Part shown: positions 29,823 through 38,468 of the stretch, piece by piece
Layout: every line of letters begins with the position of its first letter
Numbering within the stretch: the first letter of the stretch is position 1
Assembly (NCBI GenBank): GCA_947259305.1
Contig: CAMYML010000071.1
Location: 1 to 38,468, forward strand
Length of the DNA: 38,468 bases
Direction of reading: 5' to 3'
Source: an uncultured Gammaproteobacteria bacterium
Lineage (GTDB): Bacteria > Pseudomonadota > Gammaproteobacteria > GCA-001735895
Notes under the pieces: generated by a model
Databases searched by the model: none
What the model saw: the letters and a program-made list of their open reading frames with translations, nothing else
What the model was told of the DNA's origin: nothing
Made by a program: the position numbers and the translations under genes

Positions 29823-32702
29823 TTAATCTTCCTCGTCGACATAGGATGAGAGTGGCGGGCAGGAGCAAATCACGTGGGTATCGCCAAACACGTTATCAAC
29901 CCGGCCCACCGGTGACCAGTACTTGTTGGCACGCAATGACGCCAGCGGGTAGGCTGCCTGTTCGCGGCTATAGGCGTGGCTCCATTCGTCGGCGCAGACC
30001 ATGTCGACCGTATGCGGCGCATTTGTCAGCGGATTGTCTTTCGGGTCCATGCGCCCCTCCTCGATTTCGCGAATCTCGCCGCGGATCGAAATCATCGCTT
30101 CGCAAAAGCGGTCGAGCTCTTCCTTGGATTCGGATTCGGTCGGTTCGATCATCAGCGTGCCGGCCACCGGGAAGGACATGGTCGGCGCGTGAAAACCATA
30201 GTCGATCAGGCGCTTGGCGATATCGTCGACGTTGGCAAAATCCTTGACCACGCGGGTGTCGATAATGCATTCGTGCGCCACCAGCCCGTTGGAGCCGGTA
30301 TAGAGAATCGGGAAATGCTCCTTTAGCCGTTGCGCGATATAGTTGGCGTTGAGAATCGCGGTCGCGGTGGCTTTAGGCAGTCCATCGCGCCCCAGCAACG
30401 ATATATAAGCCCAGCTGATCGGCAGGATGCCGGCGCTGCCAAAGGGTGCCGCGGCAACCTTGTTGATGCCGCCGTTATGATTCTGGCTGGTCGATGGCAG
30501 AAACGGCTTGAGATGTTGCTTGACGCCGATTGGACCCACCCCGGGTCCGCCGCCGCCATGCGGAATCGCGAAGGTCTTGTGCAAATTCAGATGCGAGACA
30601 TCGCCACCGAACTTGCCTGGTGCGCAGACGCCGACCATCGCATTCATGTTGGCGCCGTCGATGTAAACCTGGCCGCCGTGGTCATGCACGATTCCGCAGA
30701 CTTCGCGCACGTCGTCCTCGAACACGCCGTGGGTCGAGGGATAGGTGATCATGATCGCGGCAAGGTTTGCGCTGTGCTTTTCGCACTTGGCCCTGAGGTC
30801 GTCGAGGTCGATATTGCCATTCTTGGCCGAGCCGACCACGACCACTTTCATGCCCGCCATTTGTGCCGAGGCCGGGTTGGTGCCGTGCGCCGATGACGGC
30901 ACCACGCAGATATCGCGATGACCCTCGCCGCGGCTTTCATGGTAAGACTTGATCGCCAGCAGCCCGGCGTATTCACCCTGCGCGCCGGAGTTTGGCTGCA
31001 GCGAGATGGCGTCGTATCCGGTGCAGGCGCACAGCATTTGCTCGAGCTCGACGATCAATTGCTGGTAGCCCTGCGCCTGGTCGAGCGGCACAAAGGGATG
31101 GATGCGGCCGAAGCCGGGCCAGGTTACCGGGATCAGCTGCGTCGCCGAATTCAGTTTCATGGTGCAGGAACCGAGTGGAATCATGCTGCGATCGAGCGCC
31201 AGGTCCTTGTCCGCCAGTTTACGCATGTAACGCATCAGGTCGGTTTCGGAATGGTGGCTGTTGAACACCGGATGGGTCAGGTAGTCGCTGCTGCGGATCA
31301 GGTCCTGCGGCAGCGCGGTTTTGATTTTGCTATCCAGTTCGTCGATCGAGACCTCACGCCCGCGGTCATGCGTGAAGACATCGTACAGGCGGCTGACGTC
31401 GCCGCGGGTAGAGACTTCGTCCAGAGAAATGCCGACCGTATGCGCATCCACCTGGCGCAGGTTCATTTGCTTGGAGCGCGCCGCGGCCATGATGAACTCG
31501 GTTGCATTACCGGTATTGACGGTAATGGTGTCGAAATAGTGTTTGGTGTTGACCTCTACGCCGAGCTCGCGCAAACCCTCGGCCAGCAAGCCCGTTAACC
31601 GATGTACGCGCTGGGCGATGCGTCGAATTTCCGCGGGGCCGTGATAGACGGCATACATGCTTGCCATGATCGCGAGCAAGGCCTGCGCGGTGCAGATATT
31701 GCTGGTGGCTTTTTCACGGCGAATGTGCTGTTCGCGGGTTTGCAGGGTCAGGCGTAAAGCGGGTTCGCCACGCGTATCCCTGGAGACACCGATCAGGCGC
31801 CCCGGCAGCGAACGCTTGAAAGCGTCGCGGGTTGCCATGAATCCCGCGTGCGGGCCGCCATAACCGAGCGGCACGCCGAAGCGCTGGGAACTGCCGACCA
31901 CGATATCGGCGTCAAACTCGCCCGGCGGGGTCAACAGCGTCAGGCTGAGCAGGTCCGCCGCGACCGCGACCAGGCCCTTTTTCTGGTGAATGTTCGCCAC
32001 CAGCTCACGGTAATCGTGCACTTCACCGGTTGAGCAGGGGTATTGCAGTAAAACGCCGAACAGCTCGGGATTATCGGCCGCGGCGAAAGGATCGCCGATG
32101 ACGCATTTGATATGCAAATGCCTGGCGCGGTTGGTGACGACTTCGATGGTCTGCGGGTGGCAGGTATTGGCGATATAAAATACGTCGCTCTTGCTCTTCG
32201 ACAGGCGGTGGCACATGGTCATGGCTTCGGCCGCGGCGGTGGCCTCGTCGAGCACCGATGCGTTGGCCAGTTCCATGCCGGTTAAATCGCTGACCATGGT
32301 CTGAAAATTGAGCAGCGCCTCGAGCCGACCCTGCGAAATCTCTGCCTGGTAAGGCGTGTATGAGGTATACCAGGCGGGGTTACGCAGCAGGTTGCGCTCG
32401 ATTACGGTCGGTGTCTGCGTGTTGTAATAGCCCATGCCGATGAACGACTTGTAAAGCTGGTTGCGGATCGAAATTTCGTACAGGCGCAACAGCACCTGGC
32501 GTTCACTGAGGCTGCTTTTCACGGCCAGCGGTTTGCGCCGCCGAATCGATTCCGGAACCACCTTGTCCAGCAGTTCATCGACACTGTCCATGCCGAGCTC
32601 GGCGAGCATCGCTTTTTCTTCGGCCGGATCGGGGCCGATGTGACGGCGGATAAAGCCGTGGAAGATATCGAGATCCTTCAGCTGGAGGTCGAGATTTGGC
32701 AT
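29823..32702 (-). CDS. gcvP: Glycine dehydrogenase (decarboxylating), P protein
   Basis: 959 aa; [88 protein letters not shown]. Confidence 0.96.
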   Translation of the reverse strand: MPNLDLQLKDLDIFHGFIRRHIGPDPAEEKAMLAELGMDSVDELLDKVVPESIRRRKPLAVKSSLSERQVLLRLYEISIRNQLYKSFIGMGYYNTQTPTVIERNLLRNPAWYTSYTPYQAEISQGRLEALLNFQTMVSDLTGMELANASVLDEATAAAEAMTMCHRLSKSKSDVFYIANTCHPQTIEVVTNRARHLHIKCVIGDPFAAADNPELFGVLLQYPCSTGEVHDYRELVANIHQKKGLVAVAADLLSLTLLTPPGEFDADIVVGSSQRFGVPLGYGGPHAGFMATRDAFKRSLPGRLIGVSRDTRGEPALRLTLQTREQHIRREKATSNICTAQALLAIMASMYAVYHGPAEIRRIAQRVHRLTGLLAEGLRELGVEVNTKHYFDTITVNTGNATEFIMAAARSKQMNLRQVDAHTVGISLDEVSTRGDVSRLYDVFTHDRGREVSIDELDSKIKTALPQDLIRSSDYLTHPVFNSHHSETDLMRYMRKLADKDLALDRSMIPLGSCTMKLNSATQLIPVTWPGFGRIHPFVPLDQAQGYQQLIVELEQMLCACTGYDAISLQPNSGAQGEYAGLLAIKSYHESRGEGHRDICVVPSSAHGTNPASAQMAGMKVVVVGSAKNGNIDLDDLRAKCEKHSANLAAIMITYPSTHGVFEDDVREVCGIVHDHGGQVYIDGANMNAMVGVCAPGKFGGDVSHLNLHKTFAIPHGGGGPGVGPIGVKQHLKPFLPSTSQNHNGGINKVAAAPFGSAGILPISWAYISLLGRDGLPKATATAILNANYIAQRLKEHFPILYTGSNGLVAHECIIDTRVVKDFANVDDIAKRLIDYGFHAPTMSFPVAGTLMIEPTESESKEELDRFCEAMISIRGEIREIEEGRMDPKDNPLTNAPHTVDMVCADEWSHAYSREQAAYPLASLRANKYWSPVGRVDNVFGDTHVICSCPPLSSYVDEED

Positions 32703-32816
32703 GGCGCGGTCCTCAGTTCAAACTTTAATAGATTCGTTCTTAATATTACGGAAATCTTCGAATTCTGGGTTTCATTTTTTGTGGCGCACAGTTTAGCACT
32801 ATCACCGCGGCGCGAG

Positions 32817-33602
32817 TTAGTCTTTGCCGAGGCTTAACACCAGCTGGTCGCCAATCCATTGTTTGAGAAATCCCGCCGCCACCAGCGCCACCTGCTCGGC
32901 GTCGATCCACTCGAGCAGGCCCTCGCATATTGCGGCGAAATTCGCGCCCTCCGCGGCCTGTTCGATTGCCCAGGCTTCGTGCACCTCGAGTGAGCGCCAG
33001 TAGGTTTTCAGCTCCCGGCGCCATATCAGCCAGCGTTGCGGAAAGTCACTGCGCCGTGCTTGCGGCACTTCGGTGCCGGTGTCGATCGCGTTTTCGATGA
33101 GTGCGACGTTCCAGTGCAGGTCCAGCCACAACATCGCCGGCTTGAAGCGGAATGTCAGCTCGGGCCAGGCCTCGGGTGGGACCTGCGCCATGTCCTCGAG
33201 CTGGAACAGCGATTCGCTGTCGGCGGCATCGAACACCAGGGATTGCGCCCATTCGTAGCTGGCCAGCTCCTGCAGGAATTCCTGCTCTTCGCCCGCATAA
33301 ATATCGCGCAGGTACGCGGGCAGGTGCTGGCCGAACCAGCGCACCGACGGATGAGTCGAAGGATAGTGCCGCAGGTAATCCAGCGCCAGGTTCTCGAAGG
33401 CGCCGCGGCCGAGGTAATGCGCCAGCGCCGAGTAATCTACCGCCAGGCAATCGATCAGACGGATGCGGTAGGCATTGTAATAGGTGCCGAGACGATGCTC
33501 GGCAAGCGCGTTTTCGGTGCTGATGATGTCGGCTTCGATGTCCTCGGATTTACCGATCAGGTAATCCTGGAAGCGCAGCTGCAGATCGCGCAAATGCGTC
33601 AT
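32817..33602 (-). CDS. bufC: DUF2063 (BufC/HvfC-like) MNIO partner protein
   Basis: 261 aa; LRDLQLRFQDYLIG...ALAEHRLGTYYNAYRIRLIDCLAVDYSALAHYLG...LDYLRHYPSTHPSVRWFGQHLPAYL; 4-bp overlap with the DUF692 gene. Confidence 0.83.
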   Translation of the reverse strand: MTHLRDLQLRFQDYLIGKSEDIEADIISTENALAEHRLGTYYNAYRIRLIDCLAVDYSALAHYLGRGAFENLALDYLRHYPSTHPSVRWFGQHLPAYLRDIYAGEEQEFLQELASYEWAQSLVFDAADSESLFQLEDMAQVPPEAWPELTFRFKPAMLWLDLHWNVALIENAIDTGTEVPQARRSDFPQRWLIWRRELKTYWRSLEVHEAWAIEQAAEGANFAAICEGLLEWIDAEQVALVAAGFLKQWIGDQLVLSLGKD

Positions 33603-34444
33603 TTTCCGGCCTGGTAATAGGGTGCCGCGATGGCGCGCGCATGGTCGAGTTCTTCGAGCACGGCCTCGAGCGCGGGGATATTACCGTCACGTTCGATCAT
33701 CGTCGATACCGGGCCGAAACGCCTCGCGGTTTCCTCGTACAGCGCCCACACCGGGTCGATAATGTCCTGGTCGTGGGTGTCGATAATCAGGTTGCCGTCA
33801 TTGGTATGGCCCGCCAGGTGATGTTGCCAGACGCGCTCGCCGGGAATGCCCGCGAGATAATCCACCGGGTCGAAATGGTGGTTGAAGCTACTGACATAGA
33901 TGTTATTGACATCGAGCAGCAGGTAACAATCCGCCTTTTCCGCGATCGCCGAGAGGAATTCCCATTCAGGCATGGCGTCGTCGCAGTAGGTGATGTAACT
34001 GGACAGGTTCTCGATCAACATCTGGCGGCCGATGAAATCCTGTACCCGGGAGATGCGGTCGGCGAGATGATTAACGGCTTCCTGCGTGTAGGGCAGGGGC
34101 AGCAAGTCGTGCATATTCCTGTGATCGACCCCGGTCCAGCAAAGGTGATCGGAAAACCAGCGCGGCTCGACACGTTCGATCAGGGCCTTGAGCTGCCTGA
34201 GGTAATCGAAATCCAGTTCGTCGGTGCTGCCCAGCGACATGGATACGCCGTGCATGACCATCGGGTAATCCTGGCGGATCGCATCCAGGAAATACAGCGG
34301 TTTGCCGCCGTCGATCATGTAGTTTTCACTCAGGATTTCAAACCAGTCGACGTTTTTCGGTTTGCGTTCGAGGACGTCCTGGTAATGTTCCGCGCGCAGG
34401 CCGAGGCCAAATCCGAGGAAGGGTTTAGTTCTGCTTTCAGTCAT
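33599..34444 (-). CDS. bufB: DUF692 multinuclear non-heme iron-dependent oxidative enzyme (MNIO; BufB/HvfB-like)
   Basis: 281 aa; GFGLGLRAEHYQDVLERKPKNVDWFEILSENYM, VMHGVSMSLGSTDELDFDYL, SDHLCWTGVDHRNMHDLLPLPYTQEAVNHLADRI, LLLDVNNIYVSSFNHHFDP, HLAGH. Confidence 0.92.
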   Translation of the reverse strand: MTESRTKPFLGFGLGLRAEHYQDVLERKPKNVDWFEILSENYMIDGGKPLYFLDAIRQDYPMVMHGVSMSLGSTDELDFDYLRQLKALIERVEPRWFSDHLCWTGVDHRNMHDLLPLPYTQEAVNHLADRISRVQDFIGRQMLIENLSSYITYCDDAMPEWEFLSAIAEKADCYLLLDVNNIYVSSFNHHFDPVDYLAGIPGERVWQHHLAGHTNDGNLIIDTHDQDIIDPVWALYEETARRFGPVSTMIERDGNIPALEAVLEELDHARAIAAPYYQAGK

Positions 34445-34489
34445 TGATGCGGTAGCTATTCTGAATCGAAATCATTGTAGCCAGCGGGC

Positions 34490-34521
34490 AAAAAAAATGC
34501 ACCGGCAAGACCGGTGCATTT
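34490..34521 (-). terminator. Perfect intrinsic terminator between the precursor-peptide gene and the DUF692 gene
   Basis: Minus strand: AAATGCACCGG-tcttg-CCGGTGCATTT followed by further T's (T8 run 34497-34490); 11-bp perfect stem, 5-nt loop; ~21 nt after the precursor stop. Confidence 0.88.
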
Positions 34522-34542
34522 CTATGAGCCGAGAAAGTCAGC

Positions 34543-34794
34543 TCAGGCTTCGAATTTACCACCTGAGTCTTCACACTCAGACTTGGTGCGTTTGACCCAA
34601 CCCTGGCCGGCGCAGGAATTTTGACCCGCACAGCTGGTGGTTGCGGTGGCGCAGGCGCTGGTACCCTTGCATGAATTGACGTTAAAGCATTTACCCGCTT
34701 TTTCGGCCGCAGTAGCGCTCATCGGCGCAACAGCGAACATGGCAGCTGCAGCAGCAGCCAGGGCGACCCCGGTGGTTTTCTTAGCTGAAATCAT
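34543..34794 (-). CDS. bufA: Cys-rich secreted MNIO substrate candidate (bufferin-like precursor)
   Basis: 83 aa from ATG at 34794 (preceded by GAGGAAA): MISAKKTTGVALAAAAAAMFAVAPMSATAAEKAGKCFNVNSCKGTSACATATTSCAGQNSCAGQGWVKRTKSECEDSGGKFEA. Sec-type signal, six Cys, immediately upstream of DUF692/DUF2063 genes. Confidence 0.85.
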   Translation of the reverse strand: MISAKKTTGVALAAAAAAMFAVAPMSATAAEKAGKCFNVNSCKGTSACATATTSCAGQNSCAGQGWVKRTKSECEDSGGKFEA

Positions 34795-34911
34795 TGAATG
34801 TTTCCTCAAGTTAATAAACGTTTGGTTGTACTGGTAATTTCCCCATTACGCGAGCTTAGAGGAAGTGATTTTGCAGAAAGTTCATAAAAAAATACAAAAA
34901 TGAGAAAAAAT

Positions 34912-34925
34912 CTGTATTTGTACAG
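34912..34925. promoter_or_regulatory. Palindrome CTGTATTTGTACAG upstream of bufA, possible operator
   Basis: CTGTA-N4-TACAG perfect 5+5 inverted repeat in an AT-rich intergenic region, ~118 nt upstream of the bufA ATG. Confidence 0.3.
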
Positions 34926-34938
34926 GGTTCGGGAACTT

Positions 34939-35451
34939 TTACCGATATTGCCGAATGATGAGTTGATCACCGCGCTGTATCAGTTCGAAGTGCTTTAAAA
35001 CATTCATTCCGAGCAGGATTTCGTCGACGCCCATGCCCGAGATAATGCTGGCGTTGACGTCGTAAAGCTCGATCCCACCGATCGCGAGCTGATCGAGGCG
35101 AGTCAGGTAAGCGGTGGTTATCCCGTTCGCGGTCGATACCGAGGTCGCCGGGCCGGCCCTGAGCCCCAGCGTTCGCTGTAATTCGCCCGGAATCGCGGTG
35201 GTGGTGGCCCCGGTATCGACCAGGAAAGTAACCTTTTTATGGTTGATTTCGCCATCGAAAATATAGTGTCCATTGCGGCTGCGGGTCAGCACGACTTCCT
35301 GAAACTCACTATTCTGCAAGGTCGCAATCGACTGGTTCGGATTGTTCTGGCGATCGAGGATCTTGGAAAACCCAAGCGCCATGAGTAAAAAACCGAGCAC
35401 CCAGGCGCCGACAGTGAACATCATGCCGAGTTTTTTAGTAGAATGCGTCAT
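34939..35451 (-). CDS. Retropepsin-like aspartic protease, membrane-anchored (clan AA)
   Basis: 170 aa; N-terminal TM; VTFLVDTGATTTAIPGELQRTLGL (DTGA), LLGMNVLKHFELIQRGDQLIIRQ. Confidence 0.88.
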   Translation of the reverse strand: MTHSTKKLGMMFTVGAWVLGFLLMALGFSKILDRQNNPNQSIATLQNSEFQEVVLTRSRNGHYIFDGEINHKKVTFLVDTGATTTAIPGELQRTLGLRAGPATSVSTANGITTAYLTRLDQLAIGGIELYDVNASIISGMGVDEILLGMNVLKHFELIQRGDQLIIRQYR

Positions 35452-35502
35452 AACACTATAAGTTAGCGATTATTCCGGTAAATTCAATTAAAGGGCAGGT
35501 AA

Positions 35503-36590
35503 ATGTCGGGTAATAGTTTCGGCAAATCTTTCGTGGTGACTTCGTTTGGCGAAAGCCATGGCAGCGCAATCGGCTGCATCGTTGACGGTTGTCCGCCGGG
35601 GCTCGAACTCAGCGCGGACGATCTGCACGCCGCAAGCCCGGGACTTCGCGGCATACCACCCAGCGACGCGAGGATGACGCGGTCCAGATTCTGTCGGGTA
35701 CTTTCGAGGGACGCACCACCGGCACGCCGATCTGCCTGCTGGTGCACAACAAGGATCAACGTTCGAAAGACTACGGCGACATCATGAACCTGTTTCGCCC
35801 TGGTCATGCCGATTACAGCTACCACCACAAGTATGGTTTTCGCGACTATCGCGGCGGCGGGCGTTCGTCGGCGCGCGAAACGGCGATGCGCGTCGCTGCC
35901 GGCGGCATCGCAAAAAAGTATCTGTTCGAGAAATGCGGCATCCAGGTGCGTGGCTACCTGTCACAGCTGGGGCCATTGAGACCGGTTAACTTCGACTGGG
36001 AACAGGTCAACCAGAATGCTTTCTTTTGCCCGGATGCGGAGATGGTGCCCGAGATGGAAAAGTACATGGATGCCTTGCGCAAGGAAGGAGAGTCCATCGG
36101 CGCCCGGATTTCGGTGGTCGCCAGCGGGGTTCCGCCGGGGCTCGGCGAGCCGATTTTCGATCGCATCGATGCCGATATCGCGCATGCGATGATGAGCATC
36201 AATGCGGTCAAGGGCGTCGAGATCGGCGCCGGTTTCGGCAGCATCGAGCTCAAGGGCACGCAAAATCGAGACGAGATTACACCGGCTGGATTCCTGTCTA
36301 ACCATGCCGGCGGCACGCTCGGTGGTATAACCTCGGGGCAGGATATCCTGGTCAGTATCGCGTTAAAACCAACCTCCAGTATCCACCTGCCGGGCAAGAC
36401 CGTCGATATCGACGGCAACGTGGCTGAAATCCGTACCAAGGGGCGCCACGATCCCTGCGTCGGCATTCGCGCCACGCCGATCGCCGAAGCCATGCTCGCC
36501 ATCGTGTTGATGGATCACTTCCTGCGCCACCGCGCGCAAAACGCCGACGTCGACTGCCAGACCCCAATCATCCCCGCTAGCCCCGCTTAG
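35503..36590 (+). pseudogene. aroC: Chorismate synthase, apparent frameshift near the 5' end (ORFs 35503..35787 and 35589..36590)
   Basis: First frame [42 protein letters not shown]; second frame [35 protein letters not shown]...[36 protein letters not shown]...[26 protein letters not shown]. Frames switch at ~35622-35632. Confidence 0.85.
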
Positions 36591-36721
36591 CAGCAGCTGC
36601 TCACTGTCATCCCGGAATGTGCGCAGTACATACCGACGCGTCGGGCCGCCGGGAACTCCTAAATAGTGCCGTAGAAGCTATTCCTCGGCTTCATGTCCCA
36701 ACCTGCAATAATATCCAGAAC

Positions 36722-36774
36722 GGCAACCGAGGAAGCCCCCGGCCTTTATGTCGCAAGAGACTCCCTCGGTTGCC
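36722..36774. repeat. Long inverted repeat/stem-loop in the aroC-cytochrome intergenic region
   Basis: ggcaaccgagg (36722-36732) and cctcggttgcc (36764-36774), perfect 11-bp arms, 31-nt spacer. Confidence 0.7.
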
Positions 36775-36994
36775 TTACTATCAGCTAACCAGTCTCGAGT
36801 CCTGCCGAGTATCGATGTGGTCTTTAACGCATAAACAGTTGGCAAATTTAAGGCATGACCTGCCCGCAATAAGGAAGGATTAACTTAAAGAAGACGTTGA
36901 GATGCGCTCTGCGGGCTGCCGCTAACGGCACACACCGGTCGTTTCTTTGGATTCGATTAAATGCAGAAAACGGCTAACAGTAGACACCCGGATT

Positions 36995-37549
36995 TTATTT
37001 TTTAACTTCTGCGGGCACGGCCAATAGCCCGTTATCGGGCAGAAGGAATGTCCCTGCTTCGGCTATCCATTCCAAGACCAGTGTATCCATCGGGGAAATT
37101 GTGGTCGGCGCAAAGCCAAAGGCTTGCAGATCTAACGCAAGCTCATCAAAACTGTCGTTAAATACCACCATTTGCACGGTTTGACCTTTAGCAACGGATT
37201 CCTGTGTGATGCTCCATCCCAGATCGGTATAGACTAATTCCACCAGTGGTATTTGCCCCAGTGACTCAACGTAACGGGAGAGGTTGGCTATGTTGTCCAG
37301 GCTGAGCGCATTGCCCAACAATTGCATGGTCGGTTGCTCCGCTAGCGCTTTATCGAAAGCTTCCCGAGTTGCGCCTCGAATGGCCCCACCTGCCTGGCCG
37401 TTGCCATTTGCTACCGGTCCGTGGCAGACGCCACAGCCATACCCGCCGGCCGTGAGGTACAGGTCTCGCCCGGAGCCGGGCGCTTGAGCCATTGCCAAAG
37501 TGCCAATAGTGGCACCAAGACAGATGAGTAGCTTGATGGCTGCGATCAT
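36995..37549 (-). CDS. Secreted c-type cytochrome (CXXCH) with C-terminal cupredoxin-like extension
   Basis: 184 aa from ATG at 37549; signal peptide, GCGVCHGPVANGNGQAGG; C-terminal VAKGQTVQMVVFNDSFDELALDLQAFGFAPTTISPMDTLVLEWIAEAGTFLLPD. Starts 1 nt after the upstream DUF411 stop (TGAaATG). Confidence 0.75.
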   Translation of the reverse strand: MIAAIKLLICLGATIGTLAMAQAPGSGRDLYLTAGGYGCGVCHGPVANGNGQAGGAIRGATREAFDKALAEQPTMQLLGNALSLDNIANLSRYVESLGQIPLVELVYTDLGWSITQESVAKGQTVQMVVFNDSFDELALDLQAFGFAPTTISPMDTLVLEWIAEAGTFLLPDNGLLAVPAEVKK

Positions 37550-37550
37550 T

Positions 37551-37976
37551 TCAATATTGATTGACCAGCGAAAGTTTACCGTTGTCATCAAAACCGATCA
37601 CTTTAAATCCGGAATATGCTTTGCCCGGAGGTGCCATGCCAGGTGACATCTGCGGCATACCAGGTACTGCCAGACCCTTCGCGCCCGCCGGCGGTTTTGC
37701 TAAAAATCTGACAATATCCTGCTCCGTGATATGACCTTCAAACAGGTAACCATCGATCACGGCGGTGTGGAAAGAGCATAATCGCTTCGGAACGCCCAGG
37801 TCAGCTTTAGTAGCTTGTAGATTAAAGGGGTGCTCCACCTTAACGTCGTGGCCTTTGGACTCCATGATCTTGACCCATTCGGTACAGCAGCCGCAGGTAG
37901 GTGACTTGTAGACCGTTATTGATTCTGCGGCAACGGTGCCAACAAAGAATGACAATGCAAGTATCAGTGATCTCAT
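37551..37976 (-). CDS. DUF411 metal-binding protein
   Basis: 141 aa from ATG at 37976: MRSLILALSFFVGTVAAESITVYKSPTCGCCTEWVKIMESKGHDV...GVPKRLCSFHTAVIDGYLFEGHI; signal peptide. The ORF track start at 38177 is probably too long. Confidence 0.88.
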   Translation of the reverse strand: MRSLILALSFFVGTVAAESITVYKSPTCGCCTEWVKIMESKGHDVKVEHPFNLQATKADLGVPKRLCSFHTAVIDGYLFEGHITEQDIVRFLAKPPAGAKGLAVPGMPQMSPGMAPPGKAYSGFKVIGFDDNGKLSLVNQY

Positions 37977-38468
37977 TAGTAAACCCTCTTTTAAAGTGCG
38001 GGATGCGTAATTGAGCGCATCGTGAAAAATGTTGATGGAATCGGTAATCAAAGAATAGGAAGAATATGCATTTTTTCCTGCTGGTCGAGCAATTTCTGAA
38101 TGTCGACCGACCCATGGCTGGCACGGTAAAGTTCTGCAATTTGTCTCATCCGACTGAAGTTCATCCCTATTCATCAAAGAAATATTTTTTCGTGAGTATA
38201 AATATGATTATTACAACACCGCCGATGTAGGGAGATAGTGATCAGTATCAAATTTGTTTTCATAAAGTTAAGCTGAAAAGTCGCTGGAAGATTTTGAAAC
38301 CAGGAACCTGTGATTTGGGATTACATAGATTAACGCTTCATTGGCACAGCTCAACAGACCTGGAGTCCTTGTTTGTCGCATCACGGACCTTAAGACAATC
38401 ATATTTATATGCCCGTTGGCAAATAAGTGATTAAAGGCAACATGAGGCACCTGGCAGTGCCGAGCTCT

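Noticed and set aside
32703-32816. Possible glycine riboswitch upstream of gcvP
   Set aside because: Looked for conserved glycine-riboswitch core elements on the minus strand and found none.
33641-34447. 268-aa + strand ORF antisense to bufB
   Set aside because: Mirror of the conserved DUF692 gene; no independent start context or motifs.
37977-38177. N-terminal extension of the DUF411 ORF
   Set aside because: A clear signal peptide begins at the ATG at 37976; upstream residues are not protein-like.
1-38468. CRISPR arrays, tRNA/rRNA genes, integrases or intact IS elements
   Set aside because: No regularly spaced direct repeats, no tRNA-like cloverleaf noticed and no transposase or integrase motifs in the ORF track.

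Overview
38.5 kb of high-GC bacterial chromosome. Gene content and order (efp-epmA-psd, parE/parC, prmB, djlA, gcvP, aroC) suggest an uncultured or poorly characterised gammaproteobacterium; this is inference. Most of the window is ordinary housekeeping sequence. I found no rRNA, tRNA, CRISPR array or intact transposase. The parts that deserve a second look are: (1) a compact MNIO/bufferin-type RiPP locus on the minus strand: a Cys-rich secreted precursor, a DUF692 enzyme and a DUF2063 partner, with a perfect intrinsic terminator between precursor and enzymes; (2) a strong intrinsic terminator hairpin inside the first codons of epmA, just downstream of efp; (3) an HD-GYP gene apparently interrupted by a 66-nt insert that reads as a BatA (VWA protein) C-terminal fragment; (4) a FimX-like REC-PAS-GGDEF-EAL gene split by a frameshift at an A5 run, with the GGDEF core apparently missing; (5) aroC split near its 5' end by an apparent ~13-nt deletion; (6) two independent in-frame 24-bp tandem duplications; (7) a perfect FNR/ANR-type palindrome upstream of a CPA1 antiporter; (8) a nested inverted-repeat element at the left edge. 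Several copper-related loci (SCO/PCuAC, the Buf-like locus, DUF411 plus a c-type cytochrome) share the window. All homology statements come from recognising motifs by eye; no searches were run.
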